From assembly GCF_014170335.1 (NCBI RefSeq), contig NZ_LZZS01000031.1, forward strand, positions 1 to 64,000: a stretch of 64,000 nucleotides of DNA, given 5' to 3'. Position 1 is the stretch's first letter; the number at the start of each line of letters is the position of its first letter. The notes beneath the pieces were generated by a model, which ran no database searches, was not told where the DNA came from, and was given only the letters and a program-made list of their open reading frames with translations. A program made the translations under genes and the position numbers. This document shows, piece by piece, positions 13,739-22,193 of this stretch. This DNA is from Achromobacter sp. UMC46 (GTDB taxonomy: Bacteria; Pseudomonadota; Gammaproteobacteria; Burkholderiales; Burkholderiaceae_B).

Positions 13739-15994
13739 ATGAGAAAAGCAGAGAATTCGACGGCCTTGCCCAAGGCCGGTGGCAGCGCTTCGGCCACGAT
13801 TTATGCCGCCATGTGCGGTGCGCTCGTTTCGCCGGGCCTGGTCCTGGCCCAAGGCAGCGCAGCCCCGGGCGCCGTGCAGGAATTGAGCCCCGTGCGCATC
13901 CAGGGCCAGGCGATCTCCGACGGCTACGAGGCCAATGTCGCGTCGTCGCCCAAAATGACCGCGCCGTTGCTGGACACGCCGCGTTCCGTCACGGTGATCA
14001 CCGAACAGCTGATGCGCGACCGCGCGTCGACGTCCCTGATGGACGTCTTGCGCACGGCGCCGGGCATCACCTTCGGCGCGGGCGAAGGCGGTACACCGAC
14101 GGGCGACCGTCCGTTCATCCGCGGCTACGAGGCCAGCACCGACATGATGGTCGACGGCATGCGCGACCTGGGCCGGTTCTCTCACGAAACCTTCAACCTG
14201 GAATCCGTCGAGATCCTGAAGGGACCGAGCTCGGCCTATTCCGGCCGCGGCTCCACGGGGGGCAGCATCAACCTGGTCAGCAAGAGCCCGAAGCTTGAAG
14301 ATTTCGTCGAAGGCACTGTCGGTGTCGGCACCGACGAGAACTGGCGCCTGACCGGTGACGGCAACTGGGCGTTCAGCGAAAGCTCGGCGTTCCGACTGAA
14401 CTTCATGAAGCAAGGCGGCGACATTCCGGGCCGCGACAACGTCGAGACCGACCGCTGGGGCGTCGCGCCGTCGATGGCCTGGGGCCTGGGCACGCCGACC
14501 CAAGTCACGCTTAGCTACTACCACCTGCAGAACGACGACACGCCCGACCTGGGCATCCCGTTCAAGAACGAGTCCCGCCCCGGCCGCGTGACGCCGCCGC
14601 GCGTGGACCGCGACAACTACTACGGTCTGGTCGGGCGCGATTACCGCGAGAACCAGGCCGACATGGGCACGCTGATGGTCGAGCACAAGTTCAGCGACAA
14701 GCTGAAGCTGCGCAACGGCACGCGTTACAGCGAGTCCCGCAACGAATACGTCATGACGCGCCCGTCGTTCGACAATTGCGCGGCCCGTGTCGGCGGCCGC
14801 CCGAATCCGGCCTATGGCGTGTCGCCGTGCTCGACCGAGGCGCCCGGGCTGCAGATCAGCAAGGCGCTGCGCACCCTGCACCAGACCAACCGGTCTTTCG
14901 TGAACCAGACCGACCTGTTCGGCGAATTCACGACGGGCACGCTGCGCCACAGCTACGCGGCCGGCCTGGAATACAGCCACGAAAAGATCATCAAGCGCGA
15001 CGGCATCCCGACGGGCGGCTTCGACCGCACGCTGCGGGACGACCTGTACAACCCGAACCCGCATCAGGCCTACACCGGCAGCCTGAGCTGGGGGCCGGCA
15101 TACGACGCGGCCAAGACCACGACCCGCGCGGCTTACCTGTTCGACACGATCAAGTTCAGCGAACAGTGGGAAACCAACCTGGGCCTGCGCTATGACAACT
15201 ACCGCGTCTCCAGCGGCGACGTCGAGCGCACGGACAACATGTGGAACTACCAGCTGGGCCTGGTCTACAAGCCTGCGCCCAACGGCAGCATCTACGTGTC
15301 GTACGGCACCTCGTCCAACCCGTCGGGCGAAACGGCGGCGCAGTCCGGCGGCGCCGACGGCGCTGCAGGCGGCCGTCTGACCGCGGGCACCGCGGCATTG
15401 GCGCCCGAGAAGAGCCGCAGCATCGAACTGGGCACCAAGTGGGACTTGTTCGACGAACGCCTGTCGTTGACGGCCGCGATCTTCGAAACCCGCAAGACCG
15501 ATGCGCGTTCGGCCGATCCGCTGACGGGCGACGTCACGCTGGCGGGCAGCAACCGCGTGCGCGGCATCGAACTGAGCGCGGCGGGCTCCATCACGCAGAA
15601 GTGGCAGGTGTGGGCGGGCTACAGCTACATGGATCCCAAAGTCACCCGCTACCAAAGCGGCGGTTCGGACTTCAGCGGCAACCAGATGAAGTTCATCGCC
15701 CGCCAGAGCGCCAGCCTGTGGACCACCTACAAGTTCATCCCCGAGCTGACGCTGGGGGCGGGCGCCACCTACACCGGCAAGCGCTACGTGGATGATGCCA
15801 ACGTCTACCAGCTGCCGTCCTACTGGCGCTACGACGCGATGGCGGCCTACCAGTTCAACAAGAACTTCGGCCTGCAGCTGAACCTGAACAACCTGACCGA
15901 CGAGACGATCTACGAAGCCTCGCACGTGGGCCTGTTCAGCTACGTGGCGCCTGGCCGTTCCGCCATGTTGACCGCCACGTTCCGCTACGACTGA
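13739..15994 (+). CDS. TonB-dependent catecholate-type siderophore receptor
   Basis: A 751-residue outer-membrane receptor. A long signal peptide (about residues 1-38, ending VLAQG) is followed by a TonB-box region (LSPVRIQG), a plug domain (TPRSVTVITEQLMRDRASTSL, GITFGAGEGGTP, FIRGYEASTDMMVDG, ESVEILKGPSSAYSGRGSTGG) and a 22-strand barrel ending in an aromatic strand (MLTATFRYD). The ARSVxVI(T/P) and GRGSTGG blocks and the overall length place it with the Fiu/BfrD/BfrE subfamily, which import catecholate siderophores or their ferric breakdown complexes. It is monocistronic with a strong terminator after it. It should be iron-repressed given the candidate Fur site. No siderophore biosynthesis genes are in the window, so it probably serves xenosiderophores. 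Confidence 0.88.
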   Translation: MRKAENSTALPKAGGSASATIYAAMCGALVSPGLVLAQGSAAPGAVQELSPVRIQGQAISDGYEANVASSPKMTAPLLDTPRSVTVITEQLMRDRASTSLMDVLRTAPGITFGAGEGGTPTGDRPFIRGYEASTDMMVDGMRDLGRFSHETFNLESVEILKGPSSAYSGRGSTGGSINLVSKSPKLEDFVEGTVGVGTDENWRLTGDGNWAFSESSAFRLNFMKQGGDIPGRDNVETDRWGVAPSMAWGLGTPTQVTLSYYHLQNDDTPDLGIPFKNESRPGRVTPPRVDRDNYYGLVGRDYRENQADMGTLMVEHKFSDKLKLRNGTRYSESRNEYVMTRPSFDNCAARVGGRPNPAYGVSPCSTEAPGLQISKALRTLHQTNRSFVNQTDLFGEFTTGTLRHSYAAGLEYSHEKIIKRDGIPTGGFDRTLRDDLYNPNPHQAYTGSLSWGPAYDAAKTTTRAAYLFDTIKFSEQWETNLGLRYDNYRVSSGDVERTDNMWNYQLGLVYKPAPNGSIYVSYGTSSNPSGETAAQSGGADGAAGGRLTAGTAALAPEKSRSIELGTKWDLFDERLSLTAAIFETRKTDARSADPLTGDVTLAGSNRVRGIELSAAGSITQKWQVWAGYSYMDPKVTRYQSGGSDFSGNQMKFIARQSASLWTTYKFIPELTLGAGATYTGKRYVDDANVYQLPSYWRYDAMAAYQFNKNFGLQLNLNNLTDETIYEASHVGLFSYVAPGRSAMLTATFRYD

Positions 15995-16019
15995 ACGCGG
16001 CACCGCGTCATGCTGAATG

Positions 16020-16051
16020 CGCCGCCCCGGCATGGCCGGGGCGGCGTTTTT
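16020..16051. terminator. Strong terminator between convergent genes
   Basis: CGCCGCCCCGG (16020-16030) pairs perfectly with CCGGGGCGGCG (16036-16046), followed by TTTTT. It terminates the receptor transcript. Its right edge touches the stop codon of the convergent metallo-hydrolase gene, so it probably serves both. Confidence 0.85.
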
Positions 16052-16854
16052 CATTGTCCGGGGATGCCGGGCAGGTGCAGCGCCACGACCTCGGTGTCGC
16101 CGTTGCGGAACGCGGGATACCGGCTACGCACCAGCGGGTCGTGGCCCGGCACGATGTGGTCCGGCGATTCGGCATGCTGTTGCAGCGTTTCATAGCCCGC
16201 CAGCATGTCGGCCACATTCAGCACGATGGGGAACGGCGCGTCCAGCCCCATGTTGTCGTAGTAGTGGCTGGCGTCGGAGGCCAGCACGATCCAGCCGCGG
16301 GCCGTATGCACGCGCACCGCTTGCAGGCCTTGCGTGTGTCCGCCGATGTGCAGCAGCTGCAGGCCCGGCGCAAGCTCGTCGTGGCCGTGATAGAAGGCCA
16401 CCCGCTTGTCGTAGACGCCGCGCACCACGTCGACCACGTCTTCCACCGCGTAGGCGTGGCGCAGCATGTCAAAGCGCATGTTGCAGCCGCAGGCGTAGTG
16501 CAGTTCGCTTTCCTGCAGGTGCAGCCGGGCGTGCGGCAGCTTGCGGATGTTGCCGGCGTGGTCGTAGTGCAGATGGGTGACGATGACGTCCTGGACGTCA
16601 TCGGGGGCGATGCCCAGCGTCTTCAACGCATCGATGGGGCAACGCAGGAACTCGCGGCCGCGCGCGCGGGCGGCCGCCTCGTTGAAGCCGGTATCGACCA
16701 GCCAGACGCGCGCGCCGTGGCGGATGGCCCAGACGAAATAGTCCATCGGCATGGGGCCGTCGTGCGGGTCCGGCGGCGTGATGAAGTTCTGGCCGCGGCG
16801 GCGGGCGACGGTGGCGTAGCGCAAGGCATAGACTTCGTGGTTGGGCAGCGTCAT
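16051..16854 (-). CDS. Metallo-beta-lactamase fold hydrolase, lactonase-like
   Basis: A 267-residue MBL-fold hydrolase. The zinc motif THLHYDHAG gives His 94, His 96, Asp 98 and His 99. Further metal ligands appear in GGHTQG and in the SDASHYYDN and HIVPGHDP motifs. Its length and motif layout resemble N-acyl-homoserine lactonases of the AiiA/AttM type and related lactonases. It lacks a signal peptide and is cytoplasmic. The ATG overlaps the stop of the alpha/beta hydrolase gene by 4 nt (ATGA), so the two are translated together. With that partner and the Liv importer nearby, opening of a lactone in a catabolic route is more likely than quorum quenching, but this is inference. Confidence 0.8.
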   Translation of the reverse strand: MTLPNHEVYALRYATVARRRGQNFITPPDPHDGPMPMDYFVWAIRHGARVWLVDTGFNEAAARARGREFLRCPIDALKTLGIAPDDVQDVIVTHLHYDHAGNIRKLPHARLHLQESELHYACGCNMRFDMLRHAYAVEDVVDVVRGVYDKRVAFYHGHDELAPGLQLLHIGGHTQGLQAVRVHTARGWIVLASDASHYYDNMGLDAPFPIVLNVADMLAGYETLQQHAESPDHIVPGHDPLVRSRYPAFRNGDTEVVALHLPGIPGQ

Positions 16855-18083
16855 GCGATTCCTCGGACGGTTCGGATGTGGTCGAGTTCGGGCCTCAGGT
16901 ACTCCAGCAGGCGCTGGGGGTTCTCCACCATCGGGAAGTGGCCCAGCTCGGGCATGACGGTGAAGCGCGCGCCCGGGATGCGCGCGGCGACGCGGCCGCT
17001 GTCCTCCGGGCTGGCGGAGTAGTCGTAGGCGCCGGTCAGGAGCGACACGCCGAAACGGCGGGCGTCCAGGCCGGCCAGGTGCTCGGCGGCGTCGAAGTCT
17101 TCGCTGTAGAACCACAGGTCGTTGGCGTAGACGTTGAAGCCGCCCTGCGCGTAGATCCACGCGGCGTCGCGACGCGCTTCCAGCGTGGCCGCGGGGCCCA
17201 TCAGCCCGCGCACATAGGCGGGGTTGTGCGCCGCCTGGTTGACCTGCGGATGGCACAGCATCGGCGTGCGCCGGCCCGTGGCTTTCCATGGCGCTTCCAG
17301 CGCCACCACGCCCGCCACGTCGTCCGGGCTGCGGGCGGCAGCAACCAGCGCCATCGCGGCGCCCATCGAACAGCCCAGCAGGACGGCGGGGGCGCCGGCC
17401 ACCTGGCGGATGACGGCGATGCAGGTCCGCAGATAGGCCTCGCGGGTCAGGCCCGCTTCGGTCCAGGCCTGGCCCGGCAGCGGCATGCTGCGGCCGTGGC
17501 CGGGCATGTCGAAGGCGATCATGCGCCATTGGCGTCGCAGGCCAGGGTCCGTCATCAGCGCGTGGTACTGGCGCGAATCGGCGCCGGCCGTGTGCAGCAT
17601 CAAGAGCGGCGGGCCGTCGGCCAGGCCGCTGGTTTCAATGTAGAGGGACGTGGACGCCGTGCCCAGGTCCAGGGTGGCGTAGTGGCCGGCGATGGCGCTG
17701 CGCTCCAGCAAGGCGGGCGCGGCGTGAAGCTGTCCGCGCAGGATCTCGAACAGCCGTTCCAGGGGATGCAGGGCCTGGGCGATGGCCAGGGCGTCGCCCT
17801 TTACGCGCAGGCCGTGGGCCTGGCGGTGGGCGGCGGTAAAGGAGTGGTAGCCCGGAGGCGGGGCGGGGGCCAGCAGTTTGCGCCAGGTGTCCGGCGGGGC
17901 GCTCACGACGAGGCATTGCGACGGGGCAGCGGGCTGCCCGGCCCAGGCGGGGATCCGGTCTTCCGGATCCGCGCCGGCTTGCAGCCAGATGGCGCACGGC
18001 AGGCCCCTGGCTGCGGAGATGAATTCGCTATCCTGCTGCGCCAGGGCCGCCGCGGCCCTCAGTTCCTGGACGATCGCCTTCAC
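16851..18083 (-). CDS. Alpha/beta hydrolase with N-terminal SCP2-like domain
   Basis: A 410-residue two-domain protein. Residues 130-410 are an alpha/beta hydrolase: the oxyanion region LMLHTAGADSRQYH, the FDMPGHGRS motif, the nucleophile elbow GCSMG (Ser 239) and a C-terminal ELGHFPMVENPQ with the catalytic His. Residues 1-120 are an added domain ending in GLRVKGDALAIAQALHPLERLFEILR, which resembles the end of SCP2/sterol-binding-like modules found in aromatic-catabolism proteins. Substrate is unknown; esters or C-C hydrolase-type substrates are both possible. It overlaps the upstream GntR gene by 56 nt and the downstream MBL gene by 4 nt, so all three are one transcript. The large overlap makes the start less certain, but no in-frame ATG lies close by downstream. 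Confidence 0.75.
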   Translation of the reverse strand: MKAIVQELRAAAALAQQDSEFISAARGLPCAIWLQAGADPEDRIPAWAGQPAAPSQCLVVSAPPDTWRKLLAPAPPPGYHSFTAAHRQAHGLRVKGDALAIAQALHPLERLFEILRGQLHAAPALLERSAIAGHYATLDLGTASTSLYIETSGLADGPPLLMLHTAGADSRQYHALMTDPGLRRQWRMIAFDMPGHGRSMPLPGQAWTEAGLTREAYLRTCIAVIRQVAGAPAVLLGCSMGAAMALVAAARSPDDVAGVVALEAPWKATGRRTPMLCHPQVNQAAHNPAYVRGLMGPAATLEARRDAAWIYAQGGFNVYANDLWFYSEDFDAAEHLAGLDARRFGVSLLTGAYDYSASPEDSGRVAARIPGARFTVMPELGHFPMVENPQRLLEYLRPELDHIRTVRGIA

Positions 18084-18771
18084 TGGTGGATGCCTCCTCT
18101 TGTTGGCGCCTGAGCACTTCGAGCGCGGTGCGTTCCGCGTTCACGATATGGCTCTGTGCGGCCGCTTGGGCGCCTTGTGGATCCCGAGCCTGGATGCGCT
18201 CGAAGATGTGGTCGATTTCGGCCATGCTTTCCGGCAGCCGGTCGGCGCGTGCGAACGAGGTGGCGCGCAGCAGGTTGATGCGCGACAGCAGGCCGGGCAG
18301 CATGTCCTTGATCAGATCGTTGTCACAGCCTGACAGCAGCACGTCGTAGAAATCGCGCTTGGCCGCCAGCAATGCCGATTTGTTGCTGCCCTTGGCCTGG
18401 CGGTGCAGCGCGTCCACGGCCCTGCGCAGGCGTTCGACGTCCGGGTCGCTGGCCAGCCGCGCGAATTCATGCGCGGCGAAGCCTTCCAGCAGGGCGCGCA
18501 GCGAATACAGGTCGCGGGCGGCCTTTTCGGTGATGCGTACCACCGTCGGGCCGCGGTGCGGCTCGATTGAGATCAGGCGTTCGGCTTCCAGCGTGCGCAG
18601 CGCCTCGCGCAGCGTGCTGCGGCTGATGCTCAGCTGTTCGCACAGCTCGGCCTCGCGCAGGCGTTCGCCGCCCTTGATGCGCCCGTCCATGATGGACGTG
18701 CGCAGGAATTCCTCGACGCGGGTGCGCAAGGTGGTCGGTTTTTCGAATACTGCGCCGGTGGGGGTGGGCAT
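18028..18771 (-). CDS. GntR-family regulator, FCD subfamily
   Basis: A 247-residue regulator. The winged helix spans about residues 12-80 (LRTRVEEFLRTSIMDGRIKGGERLREAELCEQLSISRSTLREALRTLEAERLI). The C-terminal FCD ligand-binding domain spans about 90-225 (DLYSLRALLEGFAAHEFAR, AKRDFYDVLLSGC, SRINLLRATSFARADRLPESMAEIDHIF, and the H in QSHIVNAE). FCD regulators bind small carboxylates, often through a metal held by Asp and His residues. I chose the ATG at 18771; a longer frame begins upstream but is Arg/Ala-rich and unlike the family. It is followed by the hydrolase genes and preceded by liv genes on the same strand, so it is the best candidate regulator of the locus operators at 23509-23562. 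Confidence 0.85.
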   Translation of the reverse strand: MPTPTGAVFEKPTTLRTRVEEFLRTSIMDGRIKGGERLREAELCEQLSISRSTLREALRTLEAERLISIEPHRGPTVVRITEKAARDLYSLRALLEGFAAHEFARLASDPDVERLRRAVDALHRQAKGSNKSALLAAKRDFYDVLLSGCDNDLIKDMLPGLLSRINLLRATSFARADRLPESMAEIDHIFERIQARDPQGAQAAAQSHIVNAERTALEVLRRQQEEASTSEGDRPGTEGRGGPGAAG

Positions 18772-18837
18772 GGCTGTCTCTCGCTTAGCGTATCGGCGGG
18801 CGCGAGCGGCAGCGGGGGCTTTTGGCCCGGCTGCGGC

Positions 18838-18850
18838 GAACCGCCGGTTC
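18838..18850. promoter_or_regulatory. Perfect 13-bp palindrome upstream of gntR
   Basis: GAACCGCCGGTTC is a perfect palindrome 67 bp upstream of the GntR gene start. A second, CCCGCCGGCGGG, lies at 18871-18882, 6 bp after the livF stop, and may end the liv transcript. Either could be an operator, but the 18838 palindrome does not resemble the FCD operator at 23509. Confidence 0.35.
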
Positions 18851-18888
18851 AACGTAAAGACGCAATATATCCCGCCGGCGGGCCATGG

Positions 18889-19602
18889 CTATAACCCGAG
18901 GTAGGCGGCGCGCACGCGGCTGTCTTCCAGCAGCGCGCCGCTGGGGCCGGACAGCACCATCGTCCCGGATTGCAGCACGTAGGCGTGTTCGGCCACCGAC
19001 AGGGCCAGCCGGGTGTTCTGCTCCACCAGCAGGATGGTCAGGCCGCCTCGGTGGATGTCGATCATGGCCTGGTGCATTGCTTCGACGATCTTGGGCGCCA
19101 GGCCGTGGCTGGGCTCGTCCAGCAGCAGCAGGCGGGGTTCCAGCATCAGCGCGCGCCCGAACGCCACCATCTGCTGTTCGCCGCCGGACAGCGTGCCGGC
19201 CTGCTGCCGGCGCCGTTCACGCAGCCGGGGGAACAGCGCGTAGACGCGGTCGCAACTGCGCTTGAGCCCGGCCGCGTCCTGGCGGCGGGTGTAGCCGCCA
19301 AGGGCCAGGTTTTCCTCCACGGTCATTTCCGGGAAGACATGGCGGCCTTCGGGGACGTGGGCGATGCCCAGTTCCGGGATGCGGTGCGGCGGCAGGCGCA
19401 GGATTTCTCGGCCGTCGAAGGAGATGCTGCCGCTGACCTTGTCCAGCAGTCCCGAGATGCAGCGCAGCAGCGTGCTTTTGCCCGCCGTGTTGGCGCCGAC
19501 GACCGCGATGAAGCCGCCTTCGGGCACATCCAGCGAAACCTCGTGCAGCACCGGGCTGCGGTCGTAGGAGGCGGTCAGCCCCTGGATCCGAAGCAGGCTC
19601 AT
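18889..19602 (-). CDS. livF: Branched-chain amino acid-type ABC transporter ATPase LivF
   Basis: A 237-residue ATPase. The Walker A region is atypical: GANTAGKST, with Thr-Ala in place of the usual Gly-Ala; the Lys is retained. The signature is LSGGEQQM, Walker B is LLLLDEPSHGLAP, and the H-loop is replaced by Gln in LLVEQNTRLAL, as is normal for LivF. It pairs with LivG on the membrane components LivHM. It overlaps livG by 4 nt and is the last liv gene. The set imports branched-chain amino acids, amides, aromatic acids or other carboxylates; the actual substrate is set by the binding protein. Confidence 0.9.
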   Translation of the reverse strand: MSLLRIQGLTASYDRSPVLHEVSLDVPEGGFIAVVGANTAGKSTLLRCISGLLDKVSGSISFDGREILRLPPHRIPELGIAHVPEGRHVFPEMTVEENLALGGYTRRQDAAGLKRSCDRVYALFPRLRERRRQQAGTLSGGEQQMVAFGRALMLEPRLLLLDEPSHGLAPKIVEAMHQAMIDIHRGGLTILLVEQNTRLALSVAEHAYVLQSGTMVLSGPSGALLEDSRVRAAYLGL

Positions 19603-20339
19603 GCCGCCACCTCCGCCTGTTCTACCGATTTGCCCAGGTAGACCTCGATCACCGTCGGGTCGGAGGCGATGTCGGCGGGGCTGCCCTCGGCGATCTTCTG
19701 GCCGAAGGACAGCACCAGGATGCGGTTGCACAGCCGCATGATGGCGCGCATGTGATGCTCGACCACGATGAATGTGATGCCGGCCTCGTCGCGCAGCGTG
19801 CGGATCAGATCCATCAGCGCGTCCATTTCGGACTCGTTCAGCGCCGCCATCACCTCGTCCAGCAGGAAGACCTTGGGGGCGGTGCACAGCGCGCGGGCCA
19901 GTTCCACGCGGGCCTGCTCGGGAAAAGACAGCTCGCCGGCCGGCTTGGCGGCGATGGCGGACAGACCGACACGGTCCAGGTTGCTGCGGGCCACCTGGCG
20001 GGCGCGCGGCACGTCGTGGCGCAGCAGGCCGCCCACCAGCACGTTGTCCAGCACGGTCATTTCAGGAAACAGCGCCACGTTCTGAAACGTCTTGGTCATG
20101 CCGCGCGCCGCGATCTGATGGGGGCGCAGGCCGCAGACGTCCTCGCCGTCCAGCTCGATGCGGCCGCCCTGGCTGGCGTACAGGCCCACCAGCAGGTTGA
20201 ACAGCGTGGTCTTGCCCGCGCCGTTGGGGCCGATCAGGCCCAGGATGTCGCCGCGGGCCACGCTGAACGACACGTCGTCCACGGCTTTCAGGCCGCCGAA
20301 GCGGCGCTGCACGTTCGAGACTTTCAGGATGTCAGGCAT
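19599..20339 (-). CDS. livG: Branched-chain amino acid-type ABC transporter ATPase LivG
   Basis: A 246-residue ATPase. Walker A is GPNGAGKTT (about residues 37-45), and Walker B is VFLLDEVMAALNESE. The H-loop is VEHHMRAI. The ABC signature is unusual: LSFPEQARVELARAL instead of LSYGQQR. The family often has relaxed signatures, so this is noted rather than taken as loss of function. The N-terminal LKVSNVQRRFGGLKAVDDVSF block and the length are typical of LivG. It overlaps livM by 8 nt and livF by 4 nt in the livKHMGF order. Confidence 0.9.
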   Translation of the reverse strand: MPDILKVSNVQRRFGGLKAVDDVSFSVARGDILGLIGPNGAGKTTLFNLLVGLYASQGGRIELDGEDVCGLRPHQIAARGMTKTFQNVALFPEMTVLDNVLVGGLLRHDVPRARQVARSNLDRVGLSAIAAKPAGELSFPEQARVELARALCTAPKVFLLDEVMAALNESEMDALMDLIRTLRDEAGITFIVVEHHMRAIMRLCNRILVLSFGQKIAEGSPADIASDPTVIEVYLGKSVEQAEVAA

Positions 20340-21306
20340 GCTGGCCCCGCGTCAGATTGCGTAGCCGCGTCCACAGCGCCGACAGCCCGCGCGGCTCGAT
20401 CAGGATGATGGCGATCAGGATCAGCCCGAAGGCCAGCTGGGACACGCCGGCGGTGTGGCCCGACAGCCAGTCGTTGAACACTTCTTCCAGCGGGATGATG
20501 ACCAGCGCGCCGATCAGCGGGCCCGCCACGGTGCCCACGCCGCCGATGATGCAGATCAGCGCCACGCGCACCGAGATGCCCACCAGCGAGAACACGGTGT
20601 CCGGATCGAAGAAGTAGATGAATTGCGCGTACAGCGTGCCGCAGGCGCCCATCAGCGCGGCCGATACCACGGCGGCCAGGATGCGCGTCTGCGCGGTGTT
20701 CACGCCGATGACTTCCGCGGCCTGCGGGTTGGCCTTCACGGCGCGCAGGCGGTAGCCCAGGCGTGAATGGCTGATCAGCGCGAAGACGACCGAGGTGACC
20801 AGCGCGGCGCCCAGCATCAGGTAGTAGTACGGGATGCTGGACTTGAACTGCATCTGCGCGAACCCTTCAGAGAACGGGATGGACAGGCCGACCGGCCCGC
20901 CGGTGACCGATGCCCAGGTGTTGGCGATGGCGCGCAGCACTTCGCCGAACGCCAGCGTGGCCAACGCGAAGTAGTGGCCGCGCAACCGCATGGTGGGCAG
21001 GCTGAGCAGCGCGCCCGCGACGCCCGCCACCGCCATCGCCGCCACGATGCCCAGCCAGGGGGAAATGCCGTAGCGCAGCAGCAGCAGGGTCGAGGTGTAG
21101 GCGCCCAGGCCGAAGAACGCCGCATGCCCCAGCGATATCTGGTTGGCCAGGCCGCCCACGATGTTCCAGGACTGGCCCATCGCGGCGAACAGCAGCACCA
21201 GCGTCAGGACGCGGATGCCGTAGCCCTGGTCTTCCATCAGCCACGGGGCGGCCAGCGCGATGGCGAACAGCACGGCCCACGGCAGGGATTGTCGAGTCAT
21301 GGCCAT
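20332..21306 (-). CDS. livM: Branched-chain amino acid-type ABC permease LivM
   Basis: A 324-residue permease with about nine hydrophobic segments. Signature stretches include MGQSWNIVGGLANQISLGHAAFFGLGAYTS in the N-terminal half and GGVGTVAGPLIGALVI, the EAA-like region, near the C-terminus, with SRLGYRLRAVKANPQAAEVIGV in the cytoplasmic loop. The start at 21306 is part of a TGATG overlap with the livH stop. An internal ATG 6 nt later is possible. It forms the channel with LivH. Confidence 0.9.
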   Translation of the reverse strand: MAMTRQSLPWAVLFAIALAAPWLMEDQGYGIRVLTLVLLFAAMGQSWNIVGGLANQISLGHAAFFGLGAYTSTLLLLRYGISPWLGIVAAMAVAGVAGALLSLPTMRLRGHYFALATLAFGEVLRAIANTWASVTGGPVGLSIPFSEGFAQMQFKSSIPYYYLMLGAALVTSVVFALISHSRLGYRLRAVKANPQAAEVIGVNTAQTRILAAVVSAALMGACGTLYAQFIYFFDPDTVFSLVGISVRVALICIIGGVGTVAGPLIGALVIIPLEEVFNDWLSGHTAGVSQLAFGLILIAIILIEPRGLSALWTRLRNLTRGQHA

Positions 21307-22166
21307 CAGGCAGCCCTTTTCAGAAGTCCTTCCGGGCGCACGGCCAGGACAAGGATGAAGATGGCGAACAGCACCAGGTTCTGCAGCTGCATGGGCAGCA
21401 CGAGCGAGGACAGCGACTGGATCACGCCGACCGCGACCCCGCCCACCACCGCGCCCATCACGCTGCCCAGCCCGCCCAGCACCACCGCCGTGAACATCAG
21501 CACGCTGAACTGCGCGCCGACGGTGGTGGACGCCGTGAGGTAGGGCAGGATGATGCCGCCGCCCAACGCGGTCAGGCCCACGCCCAGCCCGAAGGCCAGC
21601 TGGTGCACGCGGTGGGTGGAGATGCCGGACAGCCGGGCGGCCATCGGGTCCTGCGCGGTCGCGCGCACCGCCATGCCCCACCAGGTTTTCTTCAGCACCC
21701 ACCACAGCGTCAACCCGGCCACCGCAGCCACCGTGAAGGCCAGCAGGTAAGGCGCGCTGAGGAGGATCGGGCCGACCGCCAGCGCGGTCATCTGATAGGA
21801 CGTCTGCACCGAGCGGAACGCCGATCCGAACAGGATCAGGGCCAGGTTCTCCATGACGATGAGCAGGCCCACCGTCAGGAAGATCTGCGCCACCGCCGGC
21901 GCCTTCAGCACCCGGTTGATCAGGAACTTCTGCGTCAGCACGCCCAGCACGAAGGCCACGGCGAACGACAGCAGCGACCCCACCAGCGGGTCCAGCCCCA
22001 GCAGCTTCCAGGCGAAGTACGCGACGAACATGCCTACCATCAGGAATTCGGCCTGGGCGAAGTTGACGATGGAGACCACCCCGAAGACGAGCGTGAGCCC
22101 GATCGAGATGACCGCGTATACGCCGCCCAGCAGAATGCCGTCCACCAGCGCCTGCAAGAATTGCAT
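21306..22166 (-). CDS. livH: Branched-chain amino acid-type ABC permease LivH
   Basis: A 286-residue permease, the usual LivH length. It begins with QALVDGILLGGVYAVISIGLTLVFGV and contains NFAQAEFLMVGMF, the loop RATAQDPMAARLSGI and the conserved GGLGSVMGAVVGGVAVG near the C-terminus. The start lies 27 bp after the livK stop. It forms the membrane channel with LivM in the livKHMGF set. Confidence 0.92.
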   Translation of the reverse strand: MQFLQALVDGILLGGVYAVISIGLTLVFGVVSIVNFAQAEFLMVGMFVAYFAWKLLGLDPLVGSLLSFAVAFVLGVLTQKFLINRVLKAPAVAQIFLTVGLLIVMENLALILFGSAFRSVQTSYQMTALAVGPILLSAPYLLAFTVAAVAGLTLWWVLKKTWWGMAVRATAQDPMAARLSGISTHRVHQLAFGLGVGLTALGGGIILPYLTASTTVGAQFSVLMFTAVVLGGLGSVMGAVVGGVAVGVIQSLSSLVLPMQLQNLVLFAIFILVLAVRPEGLLKRAA

Positions 22167-22193
22167 GACAGTCCTCCGGTTCGCGCCGCGCGC

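Noticed and set aside
13598..16054. 818-codon open frame on the minus strand
   Set aside because: It is the mirror of the siderophore receptor gene, rich in Ala, Arg, Val and His with no domain pattern.
16051..16854. Quorum-quenching lactonase as the role of the MBL protein
   Set aside because: Motifs allow it, but the gene is translationally coupled to a hydrolase in a catabolic operon, so a pathway lactonase is more likely.
18028..18083. Frameshift or mis-start at the 56-nt GntR/hydrolase overlap
   Set aside because: Both proteins have intact family ends across the overlap and no nearby in-frame ATG shortens the hydrolase, so a long natural overlap is accepted.
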